Below are positions 9,235 to 18,040 of a stretch of 64,000 nucleotides of DNA, piece after piece. This DNA comes from Stenotrophomonas maltophilia. GTDB lineage: Bacteria > Pseudomonadota > Gammaproteobacteria > Xanthomonadales > Xanthomonadaceae. A program made the translations under genes and the position numbers. Location: positions 28,165 to 92,164 of the forward strand of contig NZ_QFHO01000017.1 in assembly GCF_004920835.1 (NCBI RefSeq). The letters run 5' to 3'. The notes beneath the pieces are model-generated. The model had not been told where the DNA came from, made no database searches, and saw only the letters and a list, made by a program, of their open reading frames with translations. Within the stretch, counting starts at the first letter, position 1. Every line of letters starts with the position of its first letter.

Positions 9235-10373
9235 GCAGCGATTACCTCAAAAGGAGAAGGGGTGGTGCGCAGGCGCTGCTCAAGCGGCGCATCGGTGGCG
9301 GCGATCACTGCGCCACCCAAGCACACGTCGCCGTCATACAGCACCAGCGACTGGCCAGGGGTGACGGCGCGCTGCGGGCGGGCGAAGGTGACCAGCACGC
9401 TGCCATCGTCCAGCACCTCGACCGTACACGGCTCGTCGGGCTGGCGGTAGCGGGTCTGCGCGGTGCACTCGAAGCGCCGTGCCGGCGGTGCGCCGGCAAT
9501 CCAGTGCGCGGCCTCCGAGCGCAGGCGGTTGGACAGCATCCACTTGCTGTCGCGGTCCTGGTCGACGTACAGCACGTTGCTGGCAACATCCTTGCCAACC
9601 ACGTACCACGGCGCCGCAGGGCGGCCACGCACGCCGCCGATGTTCAGGCCCTCGCGCTGGCCCAGGGTGAAATAGAAGACGCCTGGGTGCTCGGCGATCA
9701 CACTGCCGTCGGCCGGGTCCAGGATCTGCCCGGGCTTGGCCGGCAGGTAGCGCCCGAGGAACTCGCGGAAGTCGCGCTCGCCGATGAAGCAGATGCCGGT
9801 GGAGTCCTTCTTGGCGTGGGTCGGCAGGCTGACGTCACGTGCGATCCGGCGCAGGTCGGTCTTTTCCAGGTCGCCAATCGGGAACAGGGTGGCCGCCAGC
9901 TGCTGCTGGCCCAGCTGGTGCAGGAAGTAGCTCTGGTCCTTGGAGCGGTCGGCGCCACGCAGCAGCAGCCACTGGTGGCCGCGCTGGGTCACCCGCGCGT
10001 AGTGGCCAGTGGCGATGCGCTCGGCGCCCAGCTCGCGGGCGGCATCCAGGAAGTGCTTGAATTTCACCTCGCGGTTGCACAGCACGTCCGGGTTCGGGGT
10101 GCGACCGGCGGCATACTCGGCCAGGAAGTGCTCGAACACGCCCTGCCAGTACTCGTTGGAGAAATCGCGGAAGTGAAATGGGATGCCGAGCAGGCCGCAG
10201 ACGGCCACCGCATCACGGCGGTCGTCCTCGGCGCGGCAATCGCCGCTGCCGTCGTCGGCCCAGTTCTGCATGAACAGGCCGGCCACCGCCTCACCCTGCT
10301 GCACCAGCCGCCAGGCAGCCACCGAGGAATCGACGCCACCGGAGACGCCGACCATTACGCGCGGAGTGCTCAT
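9231..10373 (-). CDS. mnmA: tRNA-specific 2-thiouridylase MnmA
   Basis: 380 residues from [10 protein letters not shown]. The ATP-binding loop SGGVDSS lies at about 10-16. The two catalytic cysteines are in CNREVKF (about 98) and STGICFIG (about 195), and GHYAR follows the first. It thiolates uridine 34 in Glu, Gln and Lys tRNAs using sulfur relayed by Tus-type proteins. The start overlaps the Nudix stop (ATGA at 10370-10373). The order Nudix-mnmA-hflD is the conserved gammaproteobacterial one. Confidence 0.95.
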   Translation of the reverse strand: MSTPRVMVGVSGGVDSSVAAWRLVQQGEAVAGLFMQNWADDGSGDCRAEDDRRDAVAVCGLLGIPFHFRDFSNEYWQGVFEHFLAEYAAGRTPNPDVLCNREVKFKHFLDAARELGAERIATGHYARVTQRGHQWLLLRGADRSKDQSYFLHQLGQQQLAATLFPIGDLEKTDLRRIARDVSLPTHAKKDSTGICFIGERDFREFLGRYLPAKPGQILDPADGSVIAEHPGVFYFTLGQREGLNIGGVRGRPAAPWYVVGKDVASNVLYVDQDRDSKWMLSNRLRSEAAHWIAGAPPARRFECTAQTRYRQPDEPCTVEVLDDGSVLVTFARPQRAVTPGQSLVLYDGDVCLGGAVIAATDAPLEQRLRTTPSPFEVIAA

Positions 10374-10831
10374 GCGACCTCCCTGACCAACGAAAGCGGA
10401 TGGCGCTGGCCGCCCAGGTAGTCGGCCACCACCTGCCAGACCAGCGGGCTGCGCAGGCGCTCGCCGGCGGCCTGCAGCTCGCCCGGGCTCAGCCACAGCG
10501 CGCGGTCGATGCCGGTGTCCAGTGGCTGCGCCGGGTCGTGCGAGACCGGGCGCGCCGCATAGCAGAAGCGCAGGAAGGTGGTGCCGTCGCCTGCGGTCCA
10601 CTGGTAGCAGCCGATGAAGTGGGTCAGCTGTACGGTCCAGCCGGTTTCCTCGCGGGTCTCGCGCAGTGCCGCCTCGGCCAGGCTTTCGCCCGGCTCGAGG
10701 TGGCCGGCCGGCTGGTTCAGCACCGCGCGGCCGTCGATGGTTTCTTCAACCAGCAGCACGCGGCCGCCGTCGACCACCACGGTGGCGACGGTGGCGTGCG
10801 GTGCCCAGCGCGGGTCCGGCGTAGCGTTCAA
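10370..10831 (-). CDS. nudJ: Nudix hydrolase (NudJ-like phosphatase)
   Basis: 153 residues with a full Nudix box around 43-65 (GHLEPGE, then RETREETGW). Its place directly upstream of mnmA, with translational overlap, matches NudJ, which hydrolyses HMP-pyrophosphate and nucleoside diphosphates or triphosphates. Substrate assignment rests on context and general similarity; the Nudix fold itself is certain. Confidence 0.82.
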   Translation of the reverse strand: MNATPDPRWAPHATVATVVVDGGRVLLVEETIDGRAVLNQPAGHLEPGESLAEAALRETREETGWTVQLTHFIGCYQWTAGDGTTFLRFCYAARPVSHDPAQPLDTGIDRALWLSPGELQAAGERLRSPLVWQVVADYLGGQRHPLSLVREVA

Positions 10832-10832
10832 C

Positions 10833-11306
10833 TCAGAACTCGTCCTTCTTGGTCAGTTCCAGCTCCATCGCATCGGCGGTGCGGATGGCCGCATCGATGG
10901 CGTCGCTGAGCTGGTCGGCAGTGGCATCGGCGTCGATCTTGACCACGAACATGGCGGTGGTGTCCTGCTTCACCCAGCCACCCATCTTGGCGTCCTGCGA
11001 GTCTTCCAGCAGACGGTTGGCCACGGCCACCGGGAACTGCTTGGTCTTGGCGCTGTAGGCCGGCGACCAGATCTCGCGGATGTTGTGGGTGCCGAAGTCC
11101 TCCACCGACGAACGCACGTAGACCATCTGGGTACGATCGCCTTCGACGTCGAACACCATGCGGTAGTCGCCGTCTTCGTCGACCTCATAGGTGTAACCCA
11201 GCTTGTCCAGGTTGCGGGCCACGGCCTTGTCGCCCTCCGGCGCGGCGGCGGCAGAGCCGGCGGCAGCCAGGGCGATCAGCAGGGCGGGGAGAAGGGTCCT
11301 TTTCAT
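10833..11306 (-). CDS. Exported protein of unknown function, possibly YbjN-like
   Basis: 157 residues from MKRTLLPALL behind AGGATC. A signal peptide ends near SAAAA (about residue 22). The mature part alternates strands and helices, with YEVDEDGDYRMVF resembling YbjN-type sensory domains. That likeness is weak and the function is unknown. The stop lies just before the Nudix start, so it may lead that operon. Confidence 0.65.
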   Translation of the reverse strand: MKRTLLPALLIALAAAGSAAAAPEGDKAVARNLDKLGYTYEVDEDGDYRMVFDVEGDRTQMVYVRSSVEDFGTHNIREIWSPAYSAKTKQFPVAVANRLLEDSQDAKMGGWVKQDTTAMFVVKIDADATADQLSDAIDAAIRTADAMELELTKKDEF

Positions 11307-11406
11307 GAAGATCCTGTGAAGCAGTATTGAGAGAGGATGCAATTGTGACGGCGGCCGTGCGTGCCGTCCAATCTGCGGCGGGCCGACGCAGGCCCGCTCG
11401 AGCCTC

Positions 11407-11412
11407 TATAAT
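11407..11412 (+). promoter_or_regulatory. Minus-10 element of clpS, apparently leaderless
   Basis: A perfect TATAAT is followed by six bases and then the clpS ATG at 11419. Transcription would start at or next to the A of the ATG. No ribosome site is seen. The minus-35 region is not consensus. Confidence 0.6.
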
Positions 11413-11418
11413 GAGCAG

Positions 11419-11745
11419 ATGCCCCGCGAGTCTTCCCCCGATTCCCATCACGAGCACGGCGTTGCCGTGGAACCCGCGCGCCCGGAAGTGGCGCCGCCGC
11501 CGTTCTACCAGGTGATGCTGCTCAATGACGACTACACCCCGATGGATTTCGTGGTGGACGTGCTGCAGCAGTTCTTCACCATGGACCTGGACAAGGCCAC
11601 GCAGGTGATGCTGCACGTCCATACCCGCGGCCGCGGCGTGTGCGGGGTGTTCACCCGCGAAGTGGCCGAGACCAAGGTCGCCCAGGTCAACGAGTACTCG
11701 CGCATGAACCAGCACCCGCTGCTGTGCACGATGGAAAAGGCCTGA
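11419..11745 (+). CDS. clpS: ATP-dependent Clp protease adaptor ClpS
   Basis: 108 residues. After a disordered N-terminus (1-30) comes the conserved core: [12 protein letters not shown] at about 35-46 forms the N-degron pocket, then [12 protein letters not shown] and a C-terminal [10 protein letters not shown]. It delivers proteins with N-terminal Leu, Phe, Tyr or Trp to ClpAP. clpA lies 1.1 kb downstream on the same strand, separated by an opposing kinase gene. aat, which makes such N-terminal residues, lies further right. Confidence 0.95.
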   Translation: MPRESSPDSHHEHGVAVEPARPEVAPPPFYQVMLLNDDYTPMDFVVDVLQQFFTMDLDKATQVMLHVHTRGRGVCGVFTREVAETKVAQVNEYSRMNQHPLLCTMEKA

Positions 11746-11785
11746 CCGGCTGCCGTCTCTGGTCCGGGCGCATCGATTCCGGACC

Positions 11786-11813
11786 CGGTATGCCCACCAA
11801 GGCGGGCACCTGC
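11786..11813. repeat. TGCCCACC-type palindromic repeat
   Basis: Imperfect palindrome TGCCCACC-AAGG-CGGGCA after clpS. Related elements lie at 11882, 19376, 28641 and 28719. Confidence 0.6.
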
Positions 11814-11827
11814 CAAAGCAGAAACCT

Positions 11828-11851
11828 GTAGAGCCGGGCCCATGCTCGGCT
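11828..11851. repeat. SMAG-like palindromic repeat
   Basis: Begins GTAG on the plus strand. Arms AGCCGGGC and GCTCGGCT enclose the loop. It is one of three palindromes packed between clpS and the kinase gene. Confidence 0.75.
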
Positions 11852-11881
11852 GCTGTTCGTCCCGGCGCAATGATCCCGGAT

Positions 11882-11911
11882 GGAGTGTGCCCACCAAGGT
11901 GGGCACCTACC
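11882..11911. repeat. GTGCCCACC palindromic repeat
   Basis: GTGCCCACC and GGTGGGCAC arms with a 3-base loop, bordered by CTACC. It lies 12 bases beyond the kinase stop and could fold as a terminator for that transcript. Confidence 0.7.
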
Positions 11912-11922
11912 AGGCGCGGAGG

Positions 11923-12735
11923 TCACCCCTCCGCCAGCGCCTGCAACGCCATCTGCGCCACCGCTTCGTCGATATCGGCGGGATCGCCGTCATCGCGGAA
12001 CCACACCGCTGACAGCCCTGCGCTGGATGCGATCCAGCGCAGCAGCCTGCGCCGCTCGATCCCTGTCAGCGCGGTGACCTGTTCCAGCCGCGCCGCAAAC
12101 CGCTCTGGCTGTGTCGCAACGTGGATGCCCGGCCCGCACAGGTCCGGATTGCTGAACAACGTCGTGTAATCGAACGCACGGTCGCCGATCAATCGCTTCG
12201 GATCGATCGCCAACCAGCCGCGCGCACCGAAATCGAGCACGTTGTCGTGGTGCAGGTCGCCGTGCAGTGGCCGGATCTCGTGCTCCTCCTGCAACAATGC
12301 CGCCGCCAATGATCTGCACTGTTCCAGCAGTGGTGGCAGCGTCGCCCTTGGCTGCAGCAGGTCCGCGAACCATGTACGCAGGCAGACCAGTTCCGCTGGC
12401 GGTGCGCTCCGTGGCCGGTGCAGCCGTTGCAGGACCTGGCACAGGATCGTGGTGCAGGCGTCATCGTCGCCGTCGATCGAGCGTTGCCGCAACGAGTTGC
12501 CGCGGGCGCGCTCGATCAGGATTGCCGGGCCCTCGTGGGCCAGCAGCCGGGCGGCGCCGTCGCCGTTCCACCAGCGCAGCAGGCGATGGCTGTTCCGCTC
12601 CTCGGTTTCGCTGCTGACCTTGAGCATCGCTGGCTCGCCGGCGGTGGTCAGTACCGGCCAGAGCTGGGCATGGGGCGTCTGGATGGCCGCGCCATCACGC
12701 CGCAATCGCCAGCGGCTCAGGTAGGGTTCGCTCAT
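11923..12735 (-). CDS. APH(6)-like aminoglycoside / small-molecule phosphotransferase
   Basis: 270 residues of the APH(6)/hydroxyurea kinase type. It has a weak N-terminal lobe (AMLKVSS with the ATP-binding Lys), the catalytic HGDLHHDN at about 178-185 and the metal-binding AIDPKRLIGDRAFDY at about 197-211. Relatives phosphorylate streptomycin at the 6-OH, and many chromosomal ones have unknown substrates. The gene opposes clpS and clpA between them. I infer kinase activity but not resistance. Confidence 0.75.
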   Translation of the reverse strand: MSEPYLSRWRLRRDGAAIQTPHAQLWPVLTTAGEPAMLKVSSETEERNSHRLLRWWNGDGAARLLAHEGPAILIERARGNSLRQRSIDGDDDACTTILCQVLQRLHRPRSAPPAELVCLRTWFADLLQPRATLPPLLEQCRSLAAALLQEEHEIRPLHGDLHHDNVLDFGARGWLAIDPKRLIGDRAFDYTTLFSNPDLCGPGIHVATQPERFAARLEQVTALTGIERRRLLRWIASSAGLSAVWFRDDGDPADIDEAVAQMALQALAEG

Positions 12736-12873
12736 GCTGGGTGGGCTGTCCTGGAGTGAATGAAGATCAAGCGATCCGTACTGCTAACGCCATCTGAACG
12801 CAGCAATCCGCTAGGGTGATGGAAATCGCGTAGTCAGGCCGCATATTGTCCCTATCTGCCGCCGGAGTAATCC

Positions 12874-15159
12874 ATGTTCAGCAAAGACCTCGAACACACC
12901 ATCGGCCAGTGCTACAAGCGCGCCCGTGAGGCCCGGCATGAGTTCATGACGGTCGAACACCTGCTGTTGGCACTGCTCGACAACCCGTCCGCCCAGGCCG
13001 TGCTGAAGGCCTGTGGTGCCGACGCCGAACGCCTGCGCCAGGAGCTGGAGCAGGCCATCGAGGCCTCCGTGTCCCGCCTGGCCGAAGATGACGGCCGCGA
13101 TACCCAGCCGACCCTGGGCTTCCAGCGCGTGCTGCAGCGGGCCGTGTACCACGTGCAGTCTTCAGGCAAGAAGGAGGTCACCGGCGCGAACGTGCTGGTC
13201 GCCATCTTCGGCGAAAAGGACTCCCACGCCGTCTATTACCTCAACCAGCAGGACGTTACCCGGCTGGATGTGGTCAATTATTTGTCCCACGGCATCGCCA
13301 AGCTGGGCGAGGAGGGCGAGCAGCCGTCCTCTTCCTCGGAGGGCGAAAGCCGCATCGAAGGCGGGGAGGGCGAGCCGAAGGGCGATGCCCTGACCGAGTT
13401 CGCCAGCAACCTCAACGAACAGGCCCGCGCCGGTCGCATCGACCCGCTGGTCGGTCGTGCCGATGAGATCGAACGCACCATCCAGGTGCTGTGCCGCCGT
13501 CGCAAGAACAACCCGCTGTACGTGGGTGAGGCCGGCGTGGGCAAGACCGCCATCGCCGAGGGCCTGGCACGCCGCATCATCGAAGGTTCGGTGCCGGAGG
13601 TGCTGTCCGACGCGGTGATCTATTCGCTCGACCTCGGTGCGCTGGTGGCCGGGACCAAGTACCGCGGTGATTTCGAGAAGCGCCTGAAGAGCGTGCTGAC
13701 CGCGCTGAAGAAGGTGCCCAACGCGGTGCTGTTCATCGACGAGATCCACACCATCATCGGTGCCGGCTCGGCCTCGGGCGGCACCATGGATGCCTCCAAC
13801 CTGATCAAGCCGGCACTGGCTTCAGGTGAGCTGCGCTGCATCGGCTCGACCACCTTCCAGGAGTACCGCGGCATCTTCGAGAAGGACCGGGCGCTGGCGC
13901 GCCGCTTTCAGAAGATCGACATCGTCGAGCCGACCGTCGGCGAGACCTACGAGATCCTGCAGGGCCTCAAGTCAAAGTACGAGCTGCACCACGGCGTCAC
14001 CTATTCCGACGAGGCGCTGCAGGCGGCGGTGGACCTGTCGGTCAAGCACATCGGCGACCGCCTGCTGCCTGACAAGGCCATCGACGTGATCGACGAGGCC
14101 GGTGCCCGCCAGCGCCTGCTGCCGGAAGGCCAGCGCAAGGAGCTGATCGACGTCGAGGAAGTGGAGGCCATCGTCGCCAAGATGGCGCGCATCCCGGCCA
14201 AGCAGGTCAGCGCCACGGACAAGGATGTGCTGCAGCACCTGGAGCGCAACCTGAAGATGGTGATCTTCGGGCAGGATCCGGCCATCGATACGCTGGCTTC
14301 GGCGATCAAACTTGCCCGTTCCGGGCTGGGCAATCCGGAAAAGCCGATCGGCAACTTCCTGTTCGCCGGCCCCACCGGCGTGGGCAAGACCGAGGTGACC
14401 AAGCAGCTGGCGCTGCAGCTGGGCATCGAGCTGGTCCGTTTCGACATGTCCGAGTACATGGAGCCGCACTCGATCAGCCGCCTGATCGGCGCGCCTCCGG
14501 GCTACGTCGGCTTCGACCAGGGCGGCCTGCTGACCGAGAAGATCGTCAAGACCCCGCACTGCGTGCTGTTGCTGGACGAGATAGAGAAGGCGCATCCGGA
14601 CATCTTCAACATCCTGTTGCAGGTGATGGACCGCGGCGTGCTGACCGATACCAACGGTCGCGAGGCCAACTTCAAGAACGTGGTGCTGGTGATGACCACC
14701 AATGCCGGTGCGGCGCAGGCCTCGCGGCGCTCGATCGGCTTCACCAAGCAGGACCATGCCACCGACGCGATGGAAACCATCCGCCGCAGCTTCACCCCGG
14801 AATTCCGCAACCGCCTCGATGCGGTAGTGCAGTTCCAGGCGCTGGGCTTCGAGCACATCCTGAGAGTGGTCGACAAGTTCCTGATCGAGCTGGAGATGCT
14901 GTTGCAGGACAAGCACGTCAGCCTGTCAGCCACCCCGACCGCGCGCGACTGGCTGGCCCACCACGGTTTCGACCCGCTGATGGGTGCTCGCCCGATGGCC
15001 CGCGTGATCCAGGACAAGATCAAGCGTCCGCTGGCCGACGAGCTGTTGTTCGGCAAGCTGGTCAATGGCGGCAGGGTCAGCATCGACGTCCGCGACGACG
15101 AGTTGGTGGTCGAGACGCAGGCCGAGCCGGAGCGGTTGTTGCCGGTGACGGTGGAGTGA
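12874..15159 (+). CDS. clpA: Clp protease ATP-binding subunit ClpA
   Basis: 761 residues. The N-domain (1-145) docks ClpS. The first AAA module has GEAGVGKT (218-225) and LFIDEIHT (286-293). The second has GPTGVGKT (497-504) and [12 protein letters not shown] (about 557). The ClpP-docking tripeptide is IGF (in SIGFTKQDH, about 615) rather than IGL. It is an unfoldase of the ClpAP protease in the cytosol, with clpS upstream on the same strand. The downstream stem-loop is a strong terminator. Confidence 0.97.
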   Translation: MFSKDLEHTIGQCYKRAREARHEFMTVEHLLLALLDNPSAQAVLKACGADAERLRQELEQAIEASVSRLAEDDGRDTQPTLGFQRVLQRAVYHVQSSGKKEVTGANVLVAIFGEKDSHAVYYLNQQDVTRLDVVNYLSHGIAKLGEEGEQPSSSSEGESRIEGGEGEPKGDALTEFASNLNEQARAGRIDPLVGRADEIERTIQVLCRRRKNNPLYVGEAGVGKTAIAEGLARRIIEGSVPEVLSDAVIYSLDLGALVAGTKYRGDFEKRLKSVLTALKKVPNAVLFIDEIHTIIGAGSASGGTMDASNLIKPALASGELRCIGSTTFQEYRGIFEKDRALARRFQKIDIVEPTVGETYEILQGLKSKYELHHGVTYSDEALQAAVDLSVKHIGDRLLPDKAIDVIDEAGARQRLLPEGQRKELIDVEEVEAIVAKMARIPAKQVSATDKDVLQHLERNLKMVIFGQDPAIDTLASAIKLARSGLGNPEKPIGNFLFAGPTGVGKTEVTKQLALQLGIELVRFDMSEYMEPHSISRLIGAPPGYVGFDQGGLLTEKIVKTPHCVLLLDEIEKAHPDIFNILLQVMDRGVLTDTNGREANFKNVVLVMTTNAGAAQASRRSIGFTKQDHATDAMETIRRSFTPEFRNRLDAVVQFQALGFEHILRVVDKFLIELEMLLQDKHVSLSATPTARDWLAHHGFDPLMGARPMARVIQDKIKRPLADELLFGKLVNGGRVSIDVRDDELVVETQAEPERLLPVTVE

Positions 15160-15190
15160 GCTGACGCCAGGCTTGGCGCGATAGACCTGA

Positions 15191-15226
15191 AACAACAAGG
15201 GCGGCTTCGGCCGCCCTTGTTGTTTT
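15191..15226 (+). terminator. Rho-independent terminator of clpA
   Basis: Fifteen-base perfect arms (AACAACAAGGGCGGC and its complement) close a TTCG tetraloop, followed by TT. The same GGGCGGC-TTCG-GCCGCCC core recurs at 15933. Confidence 0.92.
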
Positions 15227-15310
15227 CGGCGGGCTTGTCGCCTGCGGCCTTGCAGGAGGGAATGGAAGTGCCAATGCTGTTTCGTGATCGCGATGGAGTG
15301 CCGCCCCTCT

Positions 15311-15329
15311 TGTATCGCGAAACGATACA
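15311..15329. promoter_or_regulatory. Palindromic operator upstream of the higBA-like pair
   Basis: TGTATCG and CGATACA, perfectly complementary and 5 bases apart, end 10 bases before the toxin start. HigA-type antitoxins repress their own operon through such palindromes, so this is the likely autorepression site (inference). Confidence 0.65.
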
Positions 15330-15339
15330 GGATACGGTA

Positions 15340-15618
15340 ATGATCATCGATTTCCGCCACAAGGGCCTCGAGCGGCTCTACCGCTCAGGTAGCAGCAGTG
15401 GAATCCGGCACAGCCACACCAGCAAGGTGCTGATGATCCTGTCGATCCTGGATGTGGCATCGGGCGCTGGGGATCTCGCTATGCCTGGTTTGCGCCTGCA
15501 CAAGCTGCGAGGCAGCCTGAAAGGGCATTGGTCCGTTTGGGTCAATGGAAACTGGCGGATTACCTTCCGTTTCACCGGTGGCGACGTGGAGTTGCTGGAT
15601 TACCTGGACTATCACTGA
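15340..15618 (+). CDS. higB: HigB-like toxin (RelE superfamily)
   Basis: 92 residues from MIIDFRHKGL behind AGGA. The upstream in-frame extension to 15217 would run through the terminator and operator and is rejected. The pattern matches HigB: GLERLY near the start, LRLHKLRGSLKGHWSVWVNGNWRITFRF as the catalytic RelE-fold part, and YLDYH at the end. Family role: a ribosome-dependent mRNA interferase. It is followed after 8 bases by an antitoxin gene. The toxin-first order is typical of hig loci. Confidence 0.85.
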   Translation: MIIDFRHKGLERLYRSGSSSGIRHSHTSKVLMILSILDVASGAGDLAMPGLRLHKLRGSLKGHWSVWVNGNWRITFRFTGGDVELLDYLDYH

Positions 15619-15626
15619 GACCGCGC

Positions 15627-15914
15627 ATGATTCATCACCATCCACATCCAGGGCAGACGATCAAGGCAATGGTCTTTGATCCGATGGATCTCTCCGTGAC
15701 CGAGGCGGCCGAACGATTGGCAATGTCGCGCGTAGCGCTTTCGAGGGTACTTAATGGCAAAGCAGGCATCAGTCCTGACCTGGCGATCCGCCTGGAGATG
15801 GCAGGGGTGAGTACCGCGGCTTTCTGGATGGGGCTGCAATCCAACTACGATCTCTGGCTGGCGCGGCAGCGCGAGCAGCCGACGGTGTTGCCGCTGGTTG
15901 CCGCAGCGCGTTGA
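15627..15914 (+). CDS. higA: HigA-like antitoxin (XRE-type HTH)
   Basis: 95 residues. The helix-turn-helix is at about 27-65 (SVTEAAERLAMSRVALSRVL, then PDLAIRLEMAG). The C-terminal AAFWMGLQSNYDLWLA is typical of HigA. It binds and neutralises the toxin and represses the operon, probably at the palindrome 15311-15329. A perfect terminator lies 18 bases after the stop. Confidence 0.87.
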   Translation: MIHHHPHPGQTIKAMVFDPMDLSVTEAAERLAMSRVALSRVLNGKAGISPDLAIRLEMAGVSTAAFWMGLQSNYDLWLARQREQPTVLPLVAAAR

Positions 15915-15932
15915 CATGCATCGCGACAAGGC

Positions 15933-15960
15933 GACAAGGGCGGCTTCGGCCGCCCTTGTC
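15933..15960. terminator. Bidirectional terminator between higA and the exported-protein gene
   Basis: Twelve-base arms GACAAGGGCGGC and GCCGCCCTTGTC close a TTCG loop. It lies between convergent genes (stops at 15914 and 15971) and can serve both. Confidence 0.8.
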
Positions 15961-15970
15961 ATGTCCGGCG

Positions 15971-16348
15971 TCAGCGGCTGCGGTGGCGTGCTTCGCGCTT
16001 GAACCGCTCGGCGTCGATCGGCTCGATGCGCGACACTTCGCAGCTGCCGCGGCCGGTATCCAGTTCGCTGCGTCCATCGCTGCACAGTTCCCCAGCCTCC
16101 TTGCCGTCGGTCTTGAAGCTCAGGCGGCGGGCCAGCACGGCCGAGGTGCAGCTGTTGCGGAAATGCACGACATAGTGGTCTGCGCCGGAGCGGAACAGGA
16201 TGTTCTTGTCTGCGCCGGCGCGAACGATCTGCTGCTCGCCAGACAGTGGTGTGCATTGGGCTGGCGGGGTGTCGGCTGCATGTGCAGGCGACGCCAGCAG
16301 GGTGGCGGCGGACAGGGTCAGGGGGATGAGCAGCGAGCGAATGTTCAT
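15971..16348 (-). CDS. Exported protein, DUF6491-like
   Basis: 125 residues from MNIRSLLIPL. The signal peptide ends at about AHA-ADT (residue 24). The mature region (NILFRSGADHYVVHFRNSC, LCSDGRSELD, CEVSRIEPID) resembles DUF6491, a xanthomonad-rich family of small periplasmic proteins. Two pairs of cysteines could form disulfides. Function unknown. Confidence 0.7.
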   Translation of the reverse strand: MNIRSLLIPLTLSAATLLASPAHAADTPPAQCTPLSGEQQIVRAGADKNILFRSGADHYVVHFRNSCTSAVLARRLSFKTDGKEAGELCSDGRSELDTGRGSCEVSRIEPIDAERFKREARHRSR

Positions 16349-16457
16349 GGGGGAGCATGGGGTGGCGATCCGGACTGGATCGGATCCCACGATGCCGCCG
16401 CCGGCACCCGTGCGAATCTGCCGCAAGCAGGGCTGACCTACGCCACGGTGTGGTCGG

Positions 16458-16751
16458 TCACGATGACCTTTGGCGCCTCACGCAGCGATCGAGCGGAACC
16501 CCTTGCTGGCGCGCCTGGTCGCCGCCGTCCTCGATGACGAAGGCGACTGCCTCGTGCGGGATGTGCAGGCGCTGCTTCAGGGTGCTGCCCATGTGCGGGA
16601 TCTCGCGCTGTACGGCCAGGTACAGCGGATGCGAGGCATCCATGCTGGTGCAGACCAGGCAGGGCTGGCCGAACCAAGTGCCGTCCGGGCCCTTGCTGGC
16701 ATAGCAGCGGCTGGTGACGGACTGTGGATCCAGGACGATCAGGCAGGTCAT
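16458..16751 (-). CDS. Hypothetical protein
   Basis: 97 residues, unrecognised. It contains four cysteines (Cys16, Cys31, Cys34 and one near residue 90), with CLVC as a possible metal-binding pair. No ribosome site is obvious, and a longer frame reaches 16911 in another register. Codon use fits the genome, so I list it as likely but not certain. Confidence 0.45.
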   Translation of the reverse strand: MTCLIVLDPQSVTSRCYASKGPDGTWFGQPCLVCTSMDASHPLYLAVQREIPHMGSTLKQRLHIPHEAVAFVIEDGGDQARQQGVPLDRCVRRQRSS

Positions 16752-16870
16752 GGACGCAACGCCATCTGTGAAGAATGCATTGAGCCTGGATCGCCTGTGC
16801 AGCTCTGGATCTCAGACAAGGCCGAAAAGTGAGTGATCTCGAGAATCGCCACTTTGTTACGCGCACGACA

Positions 16871-16897
16871 AAGGGCCAGCAGCAAGGCCGGCCCTGT
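16871..16897 (-). terminator. Probable terminator of infA
   Basis: Arms AGGGCC and GGCCCT, extended by near-matches, around a 12-base loop. They are followed on the minus strand by TTTGT, about 25 bases after the infA stop. Confidence 0.55.
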
Positions 16898-16922
16898 CGG
16901 AGTGGCGCCAAGCGCCGACCGC

Positions 16923-17141
16923 TTACTTCATGCGGTAGGTGATACGACCCTTGGTCAGGTCATACGGGGTCATTTCAACCTTGACCCGGTCACCGGTGAG
17001 GATGCGGATGTAGTTCTTGCGCATGCGGCCGGAGATGTGGGCGATGATTTCGTGCCCATTTTCCAGACGAACGCGGAAAGTGGTGTTCGGCAGCGTCTCG
17101 CTGACGGTGCCCTCGAACTCGATGGAATCGTCTTTCGACAT
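16923..17141 (-). CDS. infA: Translation initiation factor IF-1
   Basis: 72 residues, the exact family length, with [31 protein letters not shown] and the C-terminal [13 protein letters not shown]. It has an OB-fold and binds the 30S A site during initiation. AGGA lies 5 bases before the ATG. In E. coli infA also sits next to aat and clpA. Confidence 0.98.
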   Translation of the reverse strand: MSKDDSIEFEGTVSETLPNTTFRVRLENGHEIIAHISGRMRKNYIRILTGDRVKVEMTPYDLTKGRITYRMK

Positions 17142-17190
17142 GTAGTCCTGTGCGGTTCAGAAAACGGCCACGCTGGGCCTAAGGCGCGGT

Positions 17191-17219
17191 ATTTTACGCG
17201 TGATGGGCCCAGCTTGCAA
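17191..17219 (-). promoter_or_regulatory. Sigma-70 type promoter of infA
   Basis: On the minus strand, TTGCAA (17214-17219) is followed 17 bases later by TAAAAT (17191-17196). Spacing is ideal and the site lies 50 bases upstream of the infA ATG, just beyond the aat stop. Confidence 0.7.
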
Positions 17220-17227
17220 AGTTTGTG

Positions 17228-17968
17228 TTAACCCCCGGCCAAACGCCGTGCCGGCAAACGTCCCACCGCCTGGGTCCAGGGGCCTTCACGGCCATCCAGA
17301 TGGACGGCCTGGCGCACGTGATCGAGGAATTCTGCGCGCGGCAGGTGTTCGGCACCCATCCGCAGCAGGTGCGGATTTTCCACCTGGGCATCAATCAGTT
17401 GCCAGCCCCAGCCGCGCAGCGTGGTCGCCAATGCGGCCAGGGCGATCTTGGAGCCGCCACTGGCGCCACTGAACATGCTCTCGCCAAAAAACAGGGCGCC
17501 GATCGCGACGCCGTAGATGCCGCCGACCAGCGTCTGCCGGTCCCAGACCTCGAAGGAATGGGCGAAGCCGAGGTCGTGCAGTTGGCTGTAAGCCTCGACC
17601 ATCGCCGGACTGATCCAGGTGCCGTCCTGGCCGGGGCGTGGCGCTGCGGCGCAGGCGTGCATCACCCGGCTGAAGGCGGTGTCGGCGGTGATCTCCCACG
17701 TGCTGCTGCGCAACTGGCGGCGGAAGCGGCTGGACAGATGCACGCCATCGGTACGGAATACCATGCGCGGGTCCGGTGACCACCACAGGATCGGCTCGCC
17801 CTCGCTGAACCACGGGAAGATGCCGCCGGCATAGGCATTGAGCAGGCGCATCGGGTGCAGGTCGCCGCCCACCGCCAGCAGGCCGTCGGGCTGGCGCAGT
17901 GCGGTCTCGGCCGGAGGGAAGGGGGCGTCCGGCGCATCGGCCAGGCGCCAGGGCAGCTGGCGGGTCAT
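17228..17968 (-). CDS. aat: Leucyl/phenylalanyl-tRNA-protein transferase
   Basis: 246 residues from MTRQLPWRLA; the further upstream ATG is not supported. Family hallmarks are GGIFPWF, WWSPDPR, VGGIYGVAIGALFFGESMFS and a C-terminal LPRAEFL. It transfers Leu or Phe from tRNA to proteins beginning with Lys or Arg, creating N-degrons read by ClpS. With clpS and clpA this completes the bacterial N-degron pathway within 7 kb. Confidence 0.95.
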   Translation of the reverse strand: MTRQLPWRLADAPDAPFPPAETALRQPDGLLAVGGDLHPMRLLNAYAGGIFPWFSEGEPILWWSPDPRMVFRTDGVHLSSRFRRQLRSSTWEITADTAFSRVMHACAAAPRPGQDGTWISPAMVEAYSQLHDLGFAHSFEVWDRQTLVGGIYGVAIGALFFGESMFSGASGGSKIALAALATTLRGWGWQLIDAQVENPHLLRMGAEHLPRAEFLDHVRQAVHLDGREGPWTQAVGRLPARRLAGG

Positions 17969-18040
17969 GCCGCCATTGTATTCGTCGTGGTGATCGCTGA
18001 TGTCTGGCACCATCAGCGTCCAACGGCAAGGAGCCCACGC

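Noticed and set aside
11923..12735. Clinically relevant aminoglycoside resistance gene
   Set aside because: Only an APH(6)-like fold is supported. It is chromosomal, not on a mobile element here, and the substrate cannot be told from sequence.
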